Assembly (NCBI GenBank): GCA_947625775.1
Contig: CANQPM010000012.1
Span: 48,815 to 112,814 of the forward strand
Source of the DNA: an uncultured Lachnospiraceae bacterium
Lineage (GTDB): Bacteria > Bacillota > Clostridia > Lachnospirales > Lachnospiraceae
DNA: 64,000 nucleotides
Direction of reading: 5' to 3'
The notes under the pieces are model-generated. The model ran no database searches and had not been told where the DNA came from. It saw only the letters and a program-made list of their open reading frames with translations. Numbering within the stretch: the first letter of the stretch is position 1; each line of letters opens with the position of its first letter. Shown here one piece after another: positions 1 to 10,505 of this stretch. The translations under genes and the position numbers were made by a program.

Positions 1-1711
1 TATCTACTCCCAGCGGACCGCGCCTCATAGGCGTGAGCACCTGTATGTCATATATGCCCGCATTTACATATTTGGGCAGCTTTTCAGTTATCAATATAAT
101 CATATGCTTGTATATGACGTTTATATTATTCCTTTCCAAAAAGAAAAAATCCCTGCTTTTGTTGTCAAGCGAAATCTCCCTGCCCTCGTTTATGCTGTGG
201 GCATTTATGACAATGTCACTCTCGCCCGCCTGTCGGAAAATTTTTGACAGTGAGACACCTGCAAATTTCCCGCTTTCCATTATATCCTTCAGCACCTGCC
301 CCGCGCCTACTGACGGCAGCTGGTTCCTGTCTCCCACCATTATAAGCCTTGTCCCTGGCATGACAGCCTTAAGAAGCGCCTGGAAAAGATATATGTCAAC
401 CATCGACATTTCATCTATGATTATAACGTCAGCCTCCAGCGGATTGAGCTCGTTTTTTTCAAAATGCGCGCCCGAAAAGCTTTTTTCGTCGTCTGAAACC
501 GCGCCGTTAATCTCGAGCAGACGGTGGATTGTCCTCGCCTCAAAGCCCGTCGCCTCGGTCATGCGTTTAGCCGCGCGCCCCGTCGGCGCCGCCAGAAATA
601 TATCAAGCCCTTCATTTTCAAAATAGCGCAGAATCATATTTATTGTCGTAGTTTTTCCAGTGCCTGGCCCTCCTGACAGTATAAATATGCCGTTCTGAAT
701 CGCCTCCGTAACCGCCAGCCGCTGCTGCTCATCAAGCCGCACGGAATTTGCCTCTTCAAGCCTTTTAAGCTTTTCCGAAATCCTGTCAAGCTCAGCCCCT
801 GTAAGCCTGTCCGCATCGCCAAACGCCTGCTGCAGCTCGTACAACATTCTCGCACAGTTGAGCTCCGCGTAGTACGCACTCATACCATATATGCATCTGC
901 CGCCGTCCTTTTCCTTTATTACGATTTTTTTATCTATCGCAAGATTTGGCAGCTGGGGCGAAAGCACCTGGGGCGAAAGTCCGAGCATATCAGCCGACCT
1001 TTCAAGCAGAAGCTCCTCGGGAAGGTAAGTATGCCCCTCCGCGCCTGCCTGCAAAAGGATATAAAGCATGCCGCTGCGCATTCTATAGTCCGAGTCTACG
1101 TGTATGCCGATTTTTGACGCAATCTCATCTGCCGTGCGAAAGCCCACACCCGCTATGTCCTCCGCAAGCTTATACGGGTTTTCGCGCATTATCTTGTATA
1201 AGCCCATTCCGTAATAGTTGTATATTTTGACAGCGAGCGCATTTGATATGCCGTATTTTTGGAGAAAAACCACCGCTTCCCTCGCGTCTTTTTTCTCCTC
1301 CACCTGCTCCGCTATCTCACGCGCCTTTTTTTCGCTTATGCCCTTTACCTCGGCAAGCCTGTGCGGCTCCTCCTCTATTATCCTAAAGGTGTCGTTCCCA
1401 AAGCGCCGCACTATGCGCGCCGCAAGCGCCGCCCCTACTCCCTTTATCGCCCCCGAGCCAAGATAACGCTCCGCAGCGGCGGCATCGTCAGGCGCCGCCG
1501 CGTGAAAGCTTTTTACGTTAAACTGCGTTTCATTATACTTGGCATTATCCTCATATTCGCCCTCCGCCTCTATAAATTCGCCCTCGTCAAGCTGAACCAG
1601 TGTTCCCTTGCAGGTTATCTCAGTCTCCTCTGACACAAGCTTAAAAATAATATATCCGTTCTGCGGGTTTTTGAATATGATATGCTTTACAAAGCCCTTG
1701 ATGGTTTCCAA
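1..1711 (-). CDS. recD2: RecD2-type ATP-dependent DNA helicase, partial (C-terminus outside window)
   Basis: Superfamily 1 5'-3' helicase of the RecD2/RecD-like family, thought to act in DNA repair and recombination without RecBC. About 570 codons are visible; the family is usually 720-750 residues, so the C-terminus lies beyond position 1. The frame reads an N-terminal OB-like region, helix-hairpin-helix segments near residues 90-190, a Walker A motif GGPGTGKTT near residue 345, IIDEMSMVD (motif II) near 430 and a GDRNQLPSVG motif. I chose a TTG start at 1711 because GGGGGGA lies about 6 nt upstream and no in-frame ATG fits; an upstream in-frame TTG is possible. It lies downstream of the flagellar rod operon, separated by a weak hairpin. 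Confidence 0.93.
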   Translation of the reverse strand, partial: METIKGFVKHIIFKNPQNGYIIFKLVSEETEITCKGTLVQLDEGEFIEAEGEYEDNAKYNETQFNVKSFHAAAPDDAAAAERYLGSGAIKGVGAALAARIVRRFGNDTFRIIEEEPHRLAEVKGISEKKAREIAEQVEEKKDAREAVVFLQKYGISNALAVKIYNYYGMGLYKIMRENPYKLAEDIAGVGFRTADEIASKIGIHVDSDYRMRSGMLYILLQAGAEGHTYLPEELLLERSADMLGLSPQVLSPQLPNLAIDKKIVIKEKDGGRCIYGMSAYYAELNCARMLYELQQAFGDADRLTGAELDRISEKLKRLEEANSVRLDEQQRLAVTEAIQNGIFILSGGPGTGKTTTINMILRYFENEGLDIFLAAPTGRAAKRMTEATGFEARTIHRLLEINGAVSDDEKSFSGAHFEKNELNPLEADVIIIDEMSMVDIYLFQALLKAVMPGTRLIMVGDRNQLPSVGAGQVLKDIMESGKFAGVSLSKIFRQAGESDIVINAHSINEGREISLDNKSRDFFFLERNNINVIYKHMIILITEKLPKYVNAGIYDIQVLTPMRRGPLGVD

Positions 1712-1732
1712 GAAAAATCCCCCAAACATTAA

Positions 1733-1766
1733 AAGCCAACCCATTTATCATATAAAGAGTTGGCTT
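1733..1766 (-). terminator. possible terminator between rod operon and recD2
   Basis: An 8-bp stem (AAGCCAAC/GTTGGCTT) with an 18-nt loop is followed, on the minus strand, by TTTTAAT. The stem is short and the loop large, so termination would be partial. Confidence 0.4.
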
Positions 1767-1947
1767 AATACTTTTGAAATTTCCACAGCTATTCAGCGCC
1801 TTTATATTTATAAGCATCAGACTATATAAAAGCAATTCTTTCTCTGCCTGATGCGCTGCCGCCGCATTTTTACAGATTTTGCAGCGAGTGAAAATCACGC
1901 GCCTGACAGCTGCCGTTTACCCTTGCATAATCAGATTATGTTTTCAT

Positions 1948-1991
1948 GAAATTATAATTTCTGAAATTACAATTTCTGAAATTACAATTTC
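1948..1991. repeat. three tandem 14-bp palindromes, period 15 bp
   Basis: GAAATTATAATTTC (a perfect palindrome) at 1948-1961 is followed by two copies of GAAATTACAATTTC at 1963-1976 and 1978-1991. The last copy contains the stop codon and final codons of the rod-binding protein gene on the minus strand. Confidence 0.85.
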
Positions 1992-2353
1992 ATGGCTTCA
2001 TTCTGGCGCTTCATCTGCTCATACAATGTCCTTGCCAAGCCTACGCTGCCGCTGTCCGCCACCTGGCTGCTGAGCTGGTGCAGCGCTGTCTCCTTGAAAA
2101 CGTCTACCATTTTATTTCCATATGAGTTTTCGTCTTTGTCATCTGAAAACATCTTGGTCGATTCAAGCATTGTGTCAAAAATCTTCTCTACAAAATACGC
2201 CTCAAACTCCTTGCACGCGTCCATCAATTCCTCGTCTGATTCACTGCCCGCGCTATTCTCAAGCTTGCTCTGGAGCGCCGATGCCTTATTGCTCTGCGCC
2301 GCCTGTGTAGATAAATAATCCGAATACGCCGAACCCATACCGCCAATATCCAT
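1982..2353 (-). CDS. flagellar rod-binding protein (FlgJ N-terminal domain type)
   Basis: A 123-residue protein resembling the rod-binding half of FlgJ, which caps or scaffolds rod assembly in the periplasm/cell wall. The typical segment is the central ACKEFEAYFVEKIFDTMLES followed by a C-terminal helix containing LARTLYEQMK. It has no glucosaminidase domain, as is normal for Firmicutes. The ATG at 2353 is preceded by GGAGG; an upstream extension lacks a ribosome binding site. It is the last gene of the mbl-flgF-flgG operon, with 94 bp to flgG. Confidence 0.85.
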   Translation of the reverse strand: MDIGGMGSAYSDYLSTQAAQSNKASALQSKLENSAGSESDEELMDACKEFEAYFVEKIFDTMLESTKMFSDDKDENSYGNKMVDVFKETALHQLSSQVADSGSVGLARTLYEQMKRQNEAMKL

Positions 2354-2447
2354 AATAATCCTCCATTCCTGATGCGCCCGCAAATTTGTGCCCTAAGCGC
2401 AAATTTGCCGCCTTATTCAGCCCTGCAAAAGCATTGCAATTACGTTT

Positions 2448-3263
2448 TTATCTCTTCAACTGATTAGCCTGCTGGAGCATCTCGTCAGAGGTTGTGATAA
2501 CCTTTGAGTTCATCTCATATGCCCTCTGCGCGATAATCATGTTGACCATCTCATCAGCCACCTGCACGTTTGAGCCCTCAAGATACCCCTGCACAAGCGC
2601 GCTTTTCTCCAAATCGTCCGTGTCAGCCTCATTCATCGCCGCGCCGCTCGCTTCAGCTTCCTGATACATGCTGTTGCCAACCTTATCCAAGCCTGCGGGA
2701 TTGTTAAACTGCCACAAGCCGATTGCCATGTCAAGGCTCTGCGCATGTCCTTCCTCGTCAGGATAGAAAAGCTCTCCGCCGTCGCCTACAGTAATCTTGC
2801 TGACCTTTGTATCGCCGTCAACTATTATAGGCTCTCCCTCCGTGCTGAGCACTGGAAGACCGTCTTTGTCAGTAAGCATCAGGTCATCGCCATATACGGC
2901 AAACACAAACTCGCCGTTTCTCGTATAATATGTATTGCCGTCAGTGCCGCGTATGCCAAAAAATCCGTCTCCGTCAATGGCAAAATTAGTAGCGCCAGGC
3001 GTTTCCAGAAAGCTTCCCGTCGTGAAAATAGACGTGACCGCCGTATTCCTCGTGCCAAGTCCAACCTCCGCGCCCACTGGCTTGTTTGCCATATTGGCTG
3101 TGGTGGATTTTGTCTGTATAGTCTGGTAAAGGAGCGATTTAAACTCCATTACCTCTTTTTTGTAGCCTGTAGTATTTACATTTGAAAGATTGTGCGCCAC
3201 ATTGTCAAGATTTAACTGCTGCGCAATCATGCCTGTCGCGCCCGTCCACAATGACCTTACCAT
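2448..3263 (-). CDS. flgG: flagellar basal-body rod protein FlgG-like (FlhP type)
   Basis: Distal-rod subunit of the flagellar basal body, 271 residues. The N-terminus (SLWTGATGMIAQQ, NLDNVAHNLSNVNTTGYK) is the conserved rod/hook coiled-coil motif; the centre carries the FlgE/F/G-like beta domain (FAIDGDGFFGI, YTRNGEF); the C-terminus (GSNVQVADEMVNMI, RAYEMNSKVI) is the second helical rod domain. It is immediately downstream of a second rod gene and MreB/Mbl, the order of mbl-flhO-flhP in Bacillus. The two-paralogue layout suggests FlhP rather than a canonical FlgG from the main flagellar operon, which is not in this window. Confidence 0.92.
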   Translation of the reverse strand: MVRSLWTGATGMIAQQLNLDNVAHNLSNVNTTGYKKEVMEFKSLLYQTIQTKSTTANMANKPVGAEVGLGTRNTAVTSIFTTGSFLETPGATNFAIDGDGFFGIRGTDGNTYYTRNGEFVFAVYGDDLMLTDKDGLPVLSTEGEPIIVDGDTKVSKITVGDGGELFYPDEEGHAQSLDMAIGLWQFNNPAGLDKVGNSMYQEAEASGAAMNEADTDDLEKSALVQGYLEGSNVQVADEMVNMIIAQRAYEMNSKVITTSDEMLQQANQLKR

Positions 3264-3289
3264 AAATTAATCCTCCTTAACGACTGCGT

Positions 3290-4069
3290 TTATATCCTGC
3301 TGAGCTCCATCGACTTCTCAAGGCTCTCGTCATAGCTTGTTATAAACTTCTGGTTTGCCTCATACTGCCTTGAAATCGTAATCATATTTACCATTTCCTT
3401 GACTACGGAAACATTTGACATTTCAAGCCAGCCCTGATATATATTGGGATACTCCACGTCTACCGCCTCTGCGCCCTCTTTTGTGTCCCACATAGTCTCG
3501 CCGTAGTGCGTGAGGTAATCCGTATCCGTAAAGTTCGTAATCTTGATGCTGCCCACAAGCACATCGTCCTGATATATATTTCCCTGGGAATCTATCACAG
3601 TATTAGCCGCCGTAGTGGAAATCTGTATTCTGTTGCCGTCTTTCCCAAGCAGATAATCGCCGTCCTTCGTCACCATGTAGCCGTCTCTAGTGAGGTTAAA
3701 CTCGCCGTTTCTCGTGTACTTAGTGGACACCTCGCCCGATTTGCTTGTAAACTCTATATTGAAAAAGCCCTCGCTGCCAATCGCCAAATCATAAGTATTA
3801 TCAGTGTTCCTAAGCGAGCCCTGTGAAAAATCTGTGTAGGTCTCGCCTATCTTCACTCCAAGGCTCATGCCGCCAAGACGCTTGGGAACGTTCGGATTTT
3901 CCGTAAGATCCTTGATTTTGACCGCCATAACCTCATCATACGCCTGGCTCGTAGAGCCTTCTTTTTTAAATCCCGTAGTGTCGGCATTTGCAAGGTTGTT
4001 TGCCATAATGTCCATTCTGTACTGCTCATTCAGCATGCCTGTGTAAGCCGTGTATAAACCTCTAAGCAT
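3290..4069 (-). CDS. flgF: flagellar basal-body rod protein FlgF-like (FlhO type)
   Basis: A 259-residue rod-family protein. The N-terminus has GLYTAYTGMLNEQYRMDIMA then NNLANADTTGFKKEG; the middle has SEGFFNIEF and YTRNGEFNLTRDGY; the C-terminus has MSNVSVVKEMVNMI and RQYEANQKFI. These are the three conserved blocks of the FlgF/FlgG/FlhO family, so it should be a rod component exported by the flagellar type III apparatus. It follows mbl by 45 bp and precedes the FlgG-like gene by 26 bp, so all are probably one transcript. The choice between FlgF and FlhO is by context. Confidence 0.9.
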   Translation of the reverse strand: MLRGLYTAYTGMLNEQYRMDIMANNLANADTTGFKKEGSTSQAYDEVMAVKIKDLTENPNVPKRLGGMSLGVKIGETYTDFSQGSLRNTDNTYDLAIGSEGFFNIEFTSKSGEVSTKYTRNGEFNLTRDGYMVTKDGDYLLGKDGNRIQISTTAANTVIDSQGNIYQDDVLVGSIKITNFTDTDYLTHYGETMWDTKEGAEAVDVEYPNIYQGWLEMSNVSVVKEMVNMITISRQYEANQKFITSYDESLEKSMELSRI

Positions 4070-4114
4070 ACATAACCTCCATTCTCTAAGCTGTGTTTTG
4101 ATTAAACGTCGTTT

Positions 4115-5098
4115 TTACCTGTTATATAAGAACTCCACATACTTGCCCGTGCCTATGGCAACTGCCGTCATAGGATCCTCGGCTGTCATCGTGTTTATGC
4201 CTGTCCTTGATTCAACCAGATCCTCCAGACCGCGAAGGAGGCTTCCTCCTCCCGTGAGGACTATGCCCCTGTCCGCTATATCCGCCGCAAGTTCAGGCGG
4301 AGTCTTCTCAAGCACGCTGTGTATAGTGTCTATAATCTGAGAGGTTGTCTCCCTAAGGGCCTCCTCCGTCTCCTCCGACGAAACACGAATAGTCTTTGGA
4401 AGTCCAGTGACAAGGTTGCGCCCCCGCACATCCATGTAGTCAACCTCCGCTCGCTTAAACGCTGAGCCTATCTTAATCTTTATATCCTCTGCCGTGCGCT
4501 CACCAATCAGAAGATTGTGTTTTTTCCTCATATAGCGCACAAGCGCCTCGTCAAAATCGTCGCCCGCTATCTTGATTGACGCGCTCACAACCGTGCCTCC
4601 AAGCGATATAACGGCTATATCAGAAGTGCCACCGCCTATATCGACTATCATATTACCGCAGGGCTTTGAAATGTCTATCCCTGCGCCTATCGCCGCGGCT
4701 ATGGGTTCCTCTATAATGCTGACGCTTCTCGCCCCTGCCTGATAGGTAGCGTCCTCAACTGCCTTTTTTTCAACCTCGGTAACTCCGCTCGGCACGCATA
4801 CGGCTATCCTCGGCTTTCTAAATGTCTTTCTGCCAAGCGCCTTTTGTATGAAGTGCTGCATCATCTGCTCTGTCACCTTATAATCAGAAATAACGCCCTG
4901 ACGCAGCGGTCTGATTGCTACAATATTGCCAGGCGTCCTGCCCAACATCAGCCTTGCGTCCTCTCCTATTGCTTTTATCGTATCCGAATCCCTGTCAAAT
5001 GCCACTACTGAAGGCTCCTTCAGCACGACGCCTTTTCCTCTAATATATACTAATATACTTGCGGTTCCAAGGTCAATTCCAATATCCGTGTACTCCAT
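4115..5098 (-). CDS. mbl: MreB/Mbl actin-like rod-shape protein
   Basis: A 327-residue bacterial actin of the MreB/Mbl family that polymerises beneath the membrane and positions the cell-wall elongation machinery. It has the phosphate-1 loop (IDLGTASILVY, residues 8-18), phosphate-2 (MIVDIGGGTSDIAVI, near 160), adenosine motif (GIVLTGGGSLLRGL, near 285) and a C-terminal ending typical of the family. Length is normal. It leads the flagellar rod genes and has a sigma-D-like promoter upstream, so this paralogue may be tied to motility or rod assembly. Other mreB genes are probably elsewhere. Confidence 0.93.
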   Translation of the reverse strand: MEYTDIGIDLGTASILVYIRGKGVVLKEPSVVAFDRDSDTIKAIGEDARLMLGRTPGNIVAIRPLRQGVISDYKVTEQMMQHFIQKALGRKTFRKPRIAVCVPSGVTEVEKKAVEDATYQAGARSVSIIEEPIAAAIGAGIDISKPCGNMIVDIGGGTSDIAVISLGGTVVSASIKIAGDDFDEALVRYMRKKHNLLIGERTAEDIKIKIGSAFKRAEVDYMDVRGRNLVTGLPKTIRVSSEETEEALRETTSQIIDTIHSVLEKTPPELAADIADRGIVLTGGGSLLRGLEDLVESRTGINTMTAEDPMTAVAIGTGKYVEFLYNR

Positions 5099-5301
5099 GG
5101 CTCTGTGCCCCTTTCTATTTAAAATAGCGGCTTAATCCCATCTATAAATAATTATCAAAAAATAGTTTGCCCAATAAGAATATAACTATTAAATAAACAA
5201 GTAAAGCATACTAAGTCATTATAACCTAATTCAGCCATTTTTTAAAGGGGGTTCACACTTTTTTTAGAAAAATTAAAATAATACGCCTATCACTAAATAG
5301 T

Positions 5302-5329
5302 ATATCGGTAATTTTGCGATATTTCTTTA
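5302..5329 (-). promoter_or_regulatory. sigma-D (sigma-28)-type promoter for the mbl-flagellar rod operon
   Basis: On the minus strand TAAA (5329-5326) is followed after 16 nt by ACCGATAT (5309-5302), matching TAAA-N15/16-GCCGATAT with one change. It lies about 200 bp upstream of mbl. A second possible sigma-A -10 (TATAAT) lies closer to the gene with a poor -35. Confidence 0.65.
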
Positions 5330-5347
5330 GTGACAGACGCTGTTTAT

Positions 5348-8227
5348 TTATAAGCTTTTGCCTAAACCCTTCGCCTTATCAAGCATTTTTTTGATATAAA
5401 CGCCCGTATATGATTTTTTGTCCTTGGCAATCTCCTCGGGCGTGCCTTCGGCGATTACCGCGCCGCCGCCGTCGCCGCCCTCAGGCCCCATATCTATAAT
5501 ATAATCCGCCGTCTTTATCACATCAAGGTTGTGCTCAATCACGACCACAGTATTTCCACCCTCCGCAAGCCGCTGCAGTATCTCCACAAGCTTATGCACA
5601 TCAGCGAAGTGAAGTCCTGTCGTCGGCTCGTCAAGTATATATATTGTCCTGCCTGTACTCCTTCGGCTAAGCTCCGTGGCAAGCTTTATCCGCTGCGCCT
5701 CGCCGCCTGAAAGCGTAGTTGACGGCTGCCCAAGCTTGATATATGAAAGCCCCACGTCATAGAGGGTTTCTATTTTTCTTTTTATTGAGGGTATCGCGTC
5801 AAAAAACGTAAGGGCTTCCTCAACTGTCATATCAAGCACGTCAAATATGTTTTTCCCTTTATATTTGACCTCCAGCGTCTCACGGTTGTAGCGTTTCCCA
5901 CCGCACACCTCGCATGGAACATAGACATCGGGCAGAAAGTGCATTTCGATTTTTATTATGCCGTCGCCGCCGCACGCCTCGCAGCGCCCGCCCTTTACAT
6001 TAAAGCTGAAACGTCCTTTTGAATAGCCCTTCGCCTTGGCATCCGTTGTCGCCGCAAACAAATCCCTTATCTGGTCAAAAACTCCCGTGTAAGTGGCAGG
6101 ATTGGAGCGCGGCGTCCTGCCTATGGGCGACTGGTCTATATTTATCACCTTGTCGAGCTGCTCTATGCCCTCTATGCTTTTGTGCGCTCCTGCTATGGTG
6201 CGCGCCCTGTTAAGCTTCCTTGCCAGATGCTTGTACAGTATCTCGTTTACAAGGGAAGACTTTCCCGAGCCTGATACGCCCGTCACGCAGGTAAACACGC
6301 CCAGCGGGAATTTCACGTTTATATTTTTCAGGTTGTTCTCCGCAGCGCCCTTTACCGTAAGCCAGCCCGTGGGTTTGCGGCGCGCTGCAGGCACTGGTAT
6401 GAAAAGCTTCCCGCTAAGGTACTGTCCCGTGATCGACTCAGGGATTTTCATTATCTCCTCCGCCGTGCCCTGCGCGACAACCTCGCCGCCATGACCGCCC
6501 GCCCCAGGCCCTATATCGACAATATGGTCGGCTTCAAGCATCGTGTCCTCGTCGTGTTCCACCACAATAAGCGTATTTCCCAAGTCGCGCAGCTCCTTAA
6601 GCGCATTGAGCAGCTTGTCGTTATCCCTCTGGTGAAGCCCTATGCTCGGCTCATCAAGTATATAGCACACGCCGACAAGCCCCGAGCCAATCTGCGTGGC
6701 AAGCCTTATCCGCTGCGCCTCGCCGCCCGAAAGCGACGACGTGCCCCTTGAAAGGCTGAGATATTCAAGCCCCACATTTTCAAGGAAGCCCACGCGCGCC
6801 CTTATCTCCTTTAATATGCGCTTTCCAATCAGCTGCTGCTGCTTTGTAAGCTCCAATGTGTCAAGGAACTGGTAAAGCCTGCCTATCGACATTGACGTGA
6901 TCTCATATATGTTTTTGCCGCAGACCGTGACGGCAAGAGAGCTTTTTTTAAGGCGCTTCCCGCCGCACTCCGTACACGGCGTAATGCGCATAAAGGTTTC
7001 ATACTCCTGCTTCATTATCTCAGAAGCCGTTTCCTTATAGCGCCGCTCCACGTTTTTTATCAGTCCCTCAAACGCTATGGGGTATCTGCCTTCTCCGCGC
7101 TGTCCTTTATAATAAACTATGACCTCTCTGCCGCCCGTGCCGTTTATGAGCATATCCTGTACCTCGTCGGAAAGCTCCTCAAACGGAGTATCGAGCGAGA
7201 AATCATACTCCTTGCAAAGCGCCTGCAGGATAGCATTTGTAAAGCTCGTCTTGTCCGTGCAGGACTGCCAGCCTATCGCGGTTATCGCGCCATCGTTTAT
7301 GCTGAGACTCCTGTCAGGTATCATAAGATCGGCGTCAAACTCCATCTTGTAGCCCAGCCCCATGCATTGCGGGCACGCGCCGAACGGATTGTTAAACGAA
7401 AAACTCCTCGGCTCTACCTCCTCTATGCTTATCCCGCAGTCAGGGCACGCAAAGCTCTGTGAAAAATTCATCGGCTCTCTGCCTATCACGTCCACTATCA
7501 GCAGGCCGTCAGAAAGCGACATAACATTTTCGATGGAATCGGTAAGACGCCTTGCTATGCCGTCTTTTACCACAAGTCGGTCAACTATTATCTCTATATT
7601 ATGCTTTATATTTTTGTCAAGCTTTATCTCCTCCGAAAGCTCATACAGGCTGCCGTCAATGCGCACGCGCACGTAGCCCGCGCGCTTTGCGCGGTCAAGC
7701 ACCTTTACATGCTCGCCCTTGCGTCCGCGCACCACTGGCGCAAGAAGCTGCAGCTTAGTCCCCTCGGGCATGTCCATTATCTGGTCAACCATCTGGTCTA
7801 TCGTCTGCTTCTTTATCTCGCGTCCGCAGTTCGGGCAGTGTGGAATGCCTATCCGCGCATATAAAAGCCTGAAATAATCATATATCTCCGTGACCGTGCC
7901 CACTGTAGAGCGCGGATTCCTGTTTGTGGATTTCTGGTCTATGGAAATAGCGGGAGAAAGCCCTTCTATGCTCTCCACATTCGGCTTTTCCATCTGTCCT
8001 AAAAACATGCGCGCATATGATGAGAGCGACTCCATATACCGCCGCTGCCCCTCCGCATAAATCGTGTCAAACGCAAGCGAGGATTTTCCCGAGCCAGACA
8101 GCCCTGTAAGCACTACCAGCTTGTTTCTGGGTATGTCAAGGCTTATGTTTTTAAGGTTGTGCTCGTTTGCGCCCCTTATTCTTATGAGCTCGCTCTTTGG
8201 AAGCATTTTTAACTGTTTTTCGTCCAT
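5348..8227 (-). CDS. uvrA: UvrABC excinuclease subunit A
   Basis: DNA-damage recognition ATPase of nucleotide excision repair, 959 residues, full length. Two ABC modules are visible: GLSGSGKSS near residue 42 with LSGGEAQRI near 500, and GVSGSGKSS near 650 with a second LSGGEAQRI near 840. Both zinc-binding segments are present (CPNCGREI near 135 with CPDCG near 260; CEACGGDG near 755 with CEVCGGKR). The ATG at 8227 has AAGGGG upstream. It follows uvrB by 69 bp on the same strand and shares its SOS-regulated promoter. Confidence 0.98.
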   Translation of the reverse strand: MDEKQLKMLPKSELIRIRGANEHNLKNISLDIPRNKLVVLTGLSGSGKSSLAFDTIYAEGQRRYMESLSSYARMFLGQMEKPNVESIEGLSPAISIDQKSTNRNPRSTVGTVTEIYDYFRLLYARIGIPHCPNCGREIKKQTIDQMVDQIMDMPEGTKLQLLAPVVRGRKGEHVKVLDRAKRAGYVRVRIDGSLYELSEEIKLDKNIKHNIEIIVDRLVVKDGIARRLTDSIENVMSLSDGLLIVDVIGREPMNFSQSFACPDCGISIEEVEPRSFSFNNPFGACPQCMGLGYKMEFDADLMIPDRSLSINDGAITAIGWQSCTDKTSFTNAILQALCKEYDFSLDTPFEELSDEVQDMLINGTGGREVIVYYKGQRGEGRYPIAFEGLIKNVERRYKETASEIMKQEYETFMRITPCTECGGKRLKKSSLAVTVCGKNIYEITSMSIGRLYQFLDTLELTKQQQLIGKRILKEIRARVGFLENVGLEYLSLSRGTSSLSGGEAQRIRLATQIGSGLVGVCYILDEPSIGLHQRDNDKLLNALKELRDLGNTLIVVEHDEDTMLEADHIVDIGPGAGGHGGEVVAQGTAEEIMKIPESITGQYLSGKLFIPVPAARRKPTGWLTVKGAAENNLKNINVKFPLGVFTCVTGVSGSGKSSLVNEILYKHLARKLNRARTIAGAHKSIEGIEQLDKVINIDQSPIGRTPRSNPATYTGVFDQIRDLFAATTDAKAKGYSKGRFSFNVKGGRCEACGGDGIIKIEMHFLPDVYVPCEVCGGKRYNRETLEVKYKGKNIFDVLDMTVEEALTFFDAIPSIKRKIETLYDVGLSYIKLGQPSTTLSGGEAQRIKLATELSRRSTGRTIYILDEPTTGLHFADVHKLVEILQRLAEGGNTVVVIEHNLDVIKTADYIIDMGPEGGDGGGAVIAEGTPEEIAKDKKSYTGVYIKKMLDKAKGLGKSL

Positions 8228-8296
8228 TTTTTCCCCTTATTCCGTTTATCACGCGGCTTGCGCCGCATTTTGAAGTTTTATTGTTTTACGCTGAAA

Positions 8297-10312
8297 TCAT
8301 TCCATGCCGCCAGTCATATCATTCAGCATCTTCTTTAGCTGCATCATCTTGTCGCGCAGCTCCATAGCCGCCTCGAAATTGAGGTCCGCGGCCGCCTTGC
8401 GCATATTCTTTTCAAGGGAAGCGATAAGCTTTTTAAGCTCCTTTTCGTCCATAGACTCAGGATCCTTTGCAAACTCCTGTTCTTCCTTGGCTACCGCCTT
8501 TGAAATGCTGATGAGGTCGCGCACGGCTTTTTTTATCGTCTGCGGCGTAATGCCGTTTTCATCATTGTATTTCTGCTGTATGGCGCGGCGCCTCGCCGTC
8601 TCGTCAAGAGTGGCGCGCATTGAGTCCGTAATCGTGTCGGCATACATTATGACGTGCCCTTCCGCGTTTCTCGCGGCGCGCCCTACCGTCTGTATCAAGG
8701 ATGTCGCCGAGCGAAGGAAGCCTTCCTTGTCTGCGTCAATAATCGCCACAAGCGAAATTTCGGGAATGTCAAGCCCCTCTCTCAAAAGATTGATGCCGAC
8801 AAGCACGTCAAAAACGTCGAGGCGCATATCGCGTATGATTTCAGCGCGTTCAAGCGTGTCTATGTCCGAATGCAGGTATTTGACGCGGACTCCCGCCTCG
8901 CTCATGTATTTTGTCAAATCCTCCGCCATCCGCTTTGTGAGCGTGGTGACAAGCACTTTGTTATGCTTTGAAGTTTCTTCGTTTATCCTTGATATGAGAT
9001 CGTCAATCTGTCCCTCGACAGGGTGTACCTCAATATTGGGATCGAGCAGCCCCGTAGGTCTTATAATCTGCTCGGCGCGCAAAAGCTCATGCTCCTCCTC
9101 ATATATGCCAGGCGTCGCCGACACAAAGAGCATCTGGTCTATTTTCTGCTCAAACTCCTCAAATTTGAGCGGTCTGTTGTCAAGCGCCGACGGCAGGCGG
9201 AAGCCGTATTCGACAAGCGTAGTCTTGCGTGAGCGGTCGCCCGCATACATTCCCCTAATCTGGGGTATCGTCATATGCGACTCATCTATTATAATAAGGA
9301 AGTCATCTTTAAAAAAGTCAAGCAGACAGTACGGCGGCGCGCCCTCCGCAGTGCCGTTTAAATGGCGCGAGTAATTCTCAATGCCAGAGCAGAAGCCTGT
9401 CTCCCTAAGCATCTCGACATCAAAATTTGTGCGTTCGGAAATGCGCTGCGCCTCAAGCAGCTTGTCCTCGCCCTTGAAATAGCTTACCCGCTCCTTCATC
9501 TCCGCTATTATGTTGTCGCACGCCTGCGCTATCCTCTCGGGCGCAACCACATAATGAGACGCAGGGAAAATAGTAATATGCTCCAGCAGCGCGTTTACCT
9601 TGTTTGTCACTGCGTCAACCTCCGCTATGCGGTCAATCTCGTCTCCGAAAAATTCTACGCGTATGAGGTAATCTCCGCCCTGCGCGGGATTTATCTCCAC
9701 CACATCGCCGTGAACCCTGAAACGCCCTCTTTCCAAGTCAATGTCATTTCTGTCATACTGCATCTCTATCAGCGCGCGGATTACCTCGTCTCTGTCCTTT
9801 ATCATATGGGGGCGCAGTGACAGCATCATTCCCTGATATTCTTCGGGGCTGCCCAGTCCGTATATGCATGACACGCTTGCCACCACGACAACGTCGCGGC
9901 GCTCCGTAAGCGATGCCGTCGCGGACAGACGCAGCTTGTCTATCTCCTCATTTACCGCGGAATCCTTCGCTATATATGTGTCGGAGGAGGGAATGTATGC
10001 CTCGGGCTGGTAGTAATCATAATAGCTCACAAAATATTCCACCGCGTTTTCAGGGAAAAATTCCTTAAATTCACCGTAAAGCTGCCCCGCAAGCGTCTTG
10101 TTGTGCGCAATCACAAGAGTAGGTTTGTTCAGGGCGGCGATTATGTTAGCCATTGTAAAGGTCTTGCCCGAGCCTGTGACGCCGAGCAGCGTCTGGAACT
10201 GGTTGCCCGCCCTAAAGCCCCTGACAAGCTCATCTATCGCCTGTGGCTGGTCGCCTGTAGGCTGGTATTCGCTGTGCAATTTAAAAATCCCGCCTGTATC
10301 AGCTGCCCGCAC
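8297..10312 (-). CDS. uvrB: UvrABC excinuclease subunit B
   Basis: Damage-verification helicase-like subunit that loads on DNA with UvrA and recruits UvrC; 671 residues. Walker A GVTGSGKT near residue 40, the beta-hairpin region ([12 protein letters not shown]), DESH box (IIDESH), motif VI (QTVGRAARN) and the C-terminal UVR coiled coil ([21 protein letters not shown]) are all present. A GTG start at 10312 fits best: AGGAGGTGA lies about 8 nt before it, and upstream ATG codons would add about 40 residues with no family counterpart. Confidence 0.97.
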   Translation of the reverse strand: MRAADTGGIFKLHSEYQPTGDQPQAIDELVRGFRAGNQFQTLLGVTGSGKTFTMANIIAALNKPTLVIAHNKTLAGQLYGEFKEFFPENAVEYFVSYYDYYQPEAYIPSSDTYIAKDSAVNEEIDKLRLSATASLTERRDVVVVASVSCIYGLGSPEEYQGMMLSLRPHMIKDRDEVIRALIEMQYDRNDIDLERGRFRVHGDVVEINPAQGGDYLIRVEFFGDEIDRIAEVDAVTNKVNALLEHITIFPASHYVVAPERIAQACDNIIAEMKERVSYFKGEDKLLEAQRISERTNFDVEMLRETGFCSGIENYSRHLNGTAEGAPPYCLLDFFKDDFLIIIDESHMTIPQIRGMYAGDRSRKTTLVEYGFRLPSALDNRPLKFEEFEQKIDQMLFVSATPGIYEEEHELLRAEQIIRPTGLLDPNIEVHPVEGQIDDLISRINEETSKHNKVLVTTLTKRMAEDLTKYMSEAGVRVKYLHSDIDTLERAEIIRDMRLDVFDVLVGINLLREGLDIPEISLVAIIDADKEGFLRSATSLIQTVGRAARNAEGHVIMYADTITDSMRATLDETARRRAIQQKYNDENGITPQTIKKAVRDLISISKAVAKEEQEFAKDPESMDEKELKKLIASLEKNMRKAAADLNFEAAMELRDKMMQLKKMLNDMTGGME

Positions 10313-10457
10313 TGCCCTCACCTCCTGAATATTAAGACAAAATTTAATCATGCCGCAAACATCGCCGATAGCAAATGATAAACTGTGCATTTCCCAGCAT
10401 ATGCCGCATATGCACAAATAGTATGTACTCATGCGAAATCCGCTAAACGTAATTCTG

Positions 10458-10486
10458 ATTATATCACACAGACATTTATTTGTACA
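10458..10486 (-). promoter_or_regulatory. sigma-A promoter of uvrBA
   Basis: Minus strand: TGTACA (10486-10481), 17 nt, TATAAT (10463-10458). The transcript would start about 140 bp before the uvrB GTG. Confidence 0.65.
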
Positions 10487-10505
10487 GAGAACAGAAGAAA
10501 TTTTT

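Noticed and set aside
8304..9374. A 356-codon open frame antisense to uvrB
   Set aside because: It mirrors the uvrB coding frame, has low-complexity Ser-rich translation and no ribosome binding site; it is a reading-frame shadow.
10313..10432. N-terminal extension of UvrB from an ATG at 10432
   Set aside because: The extra 40 residues lack family similarity, and AGGAGGTGA sits directly before a GTG that gives the normal N-terminus.
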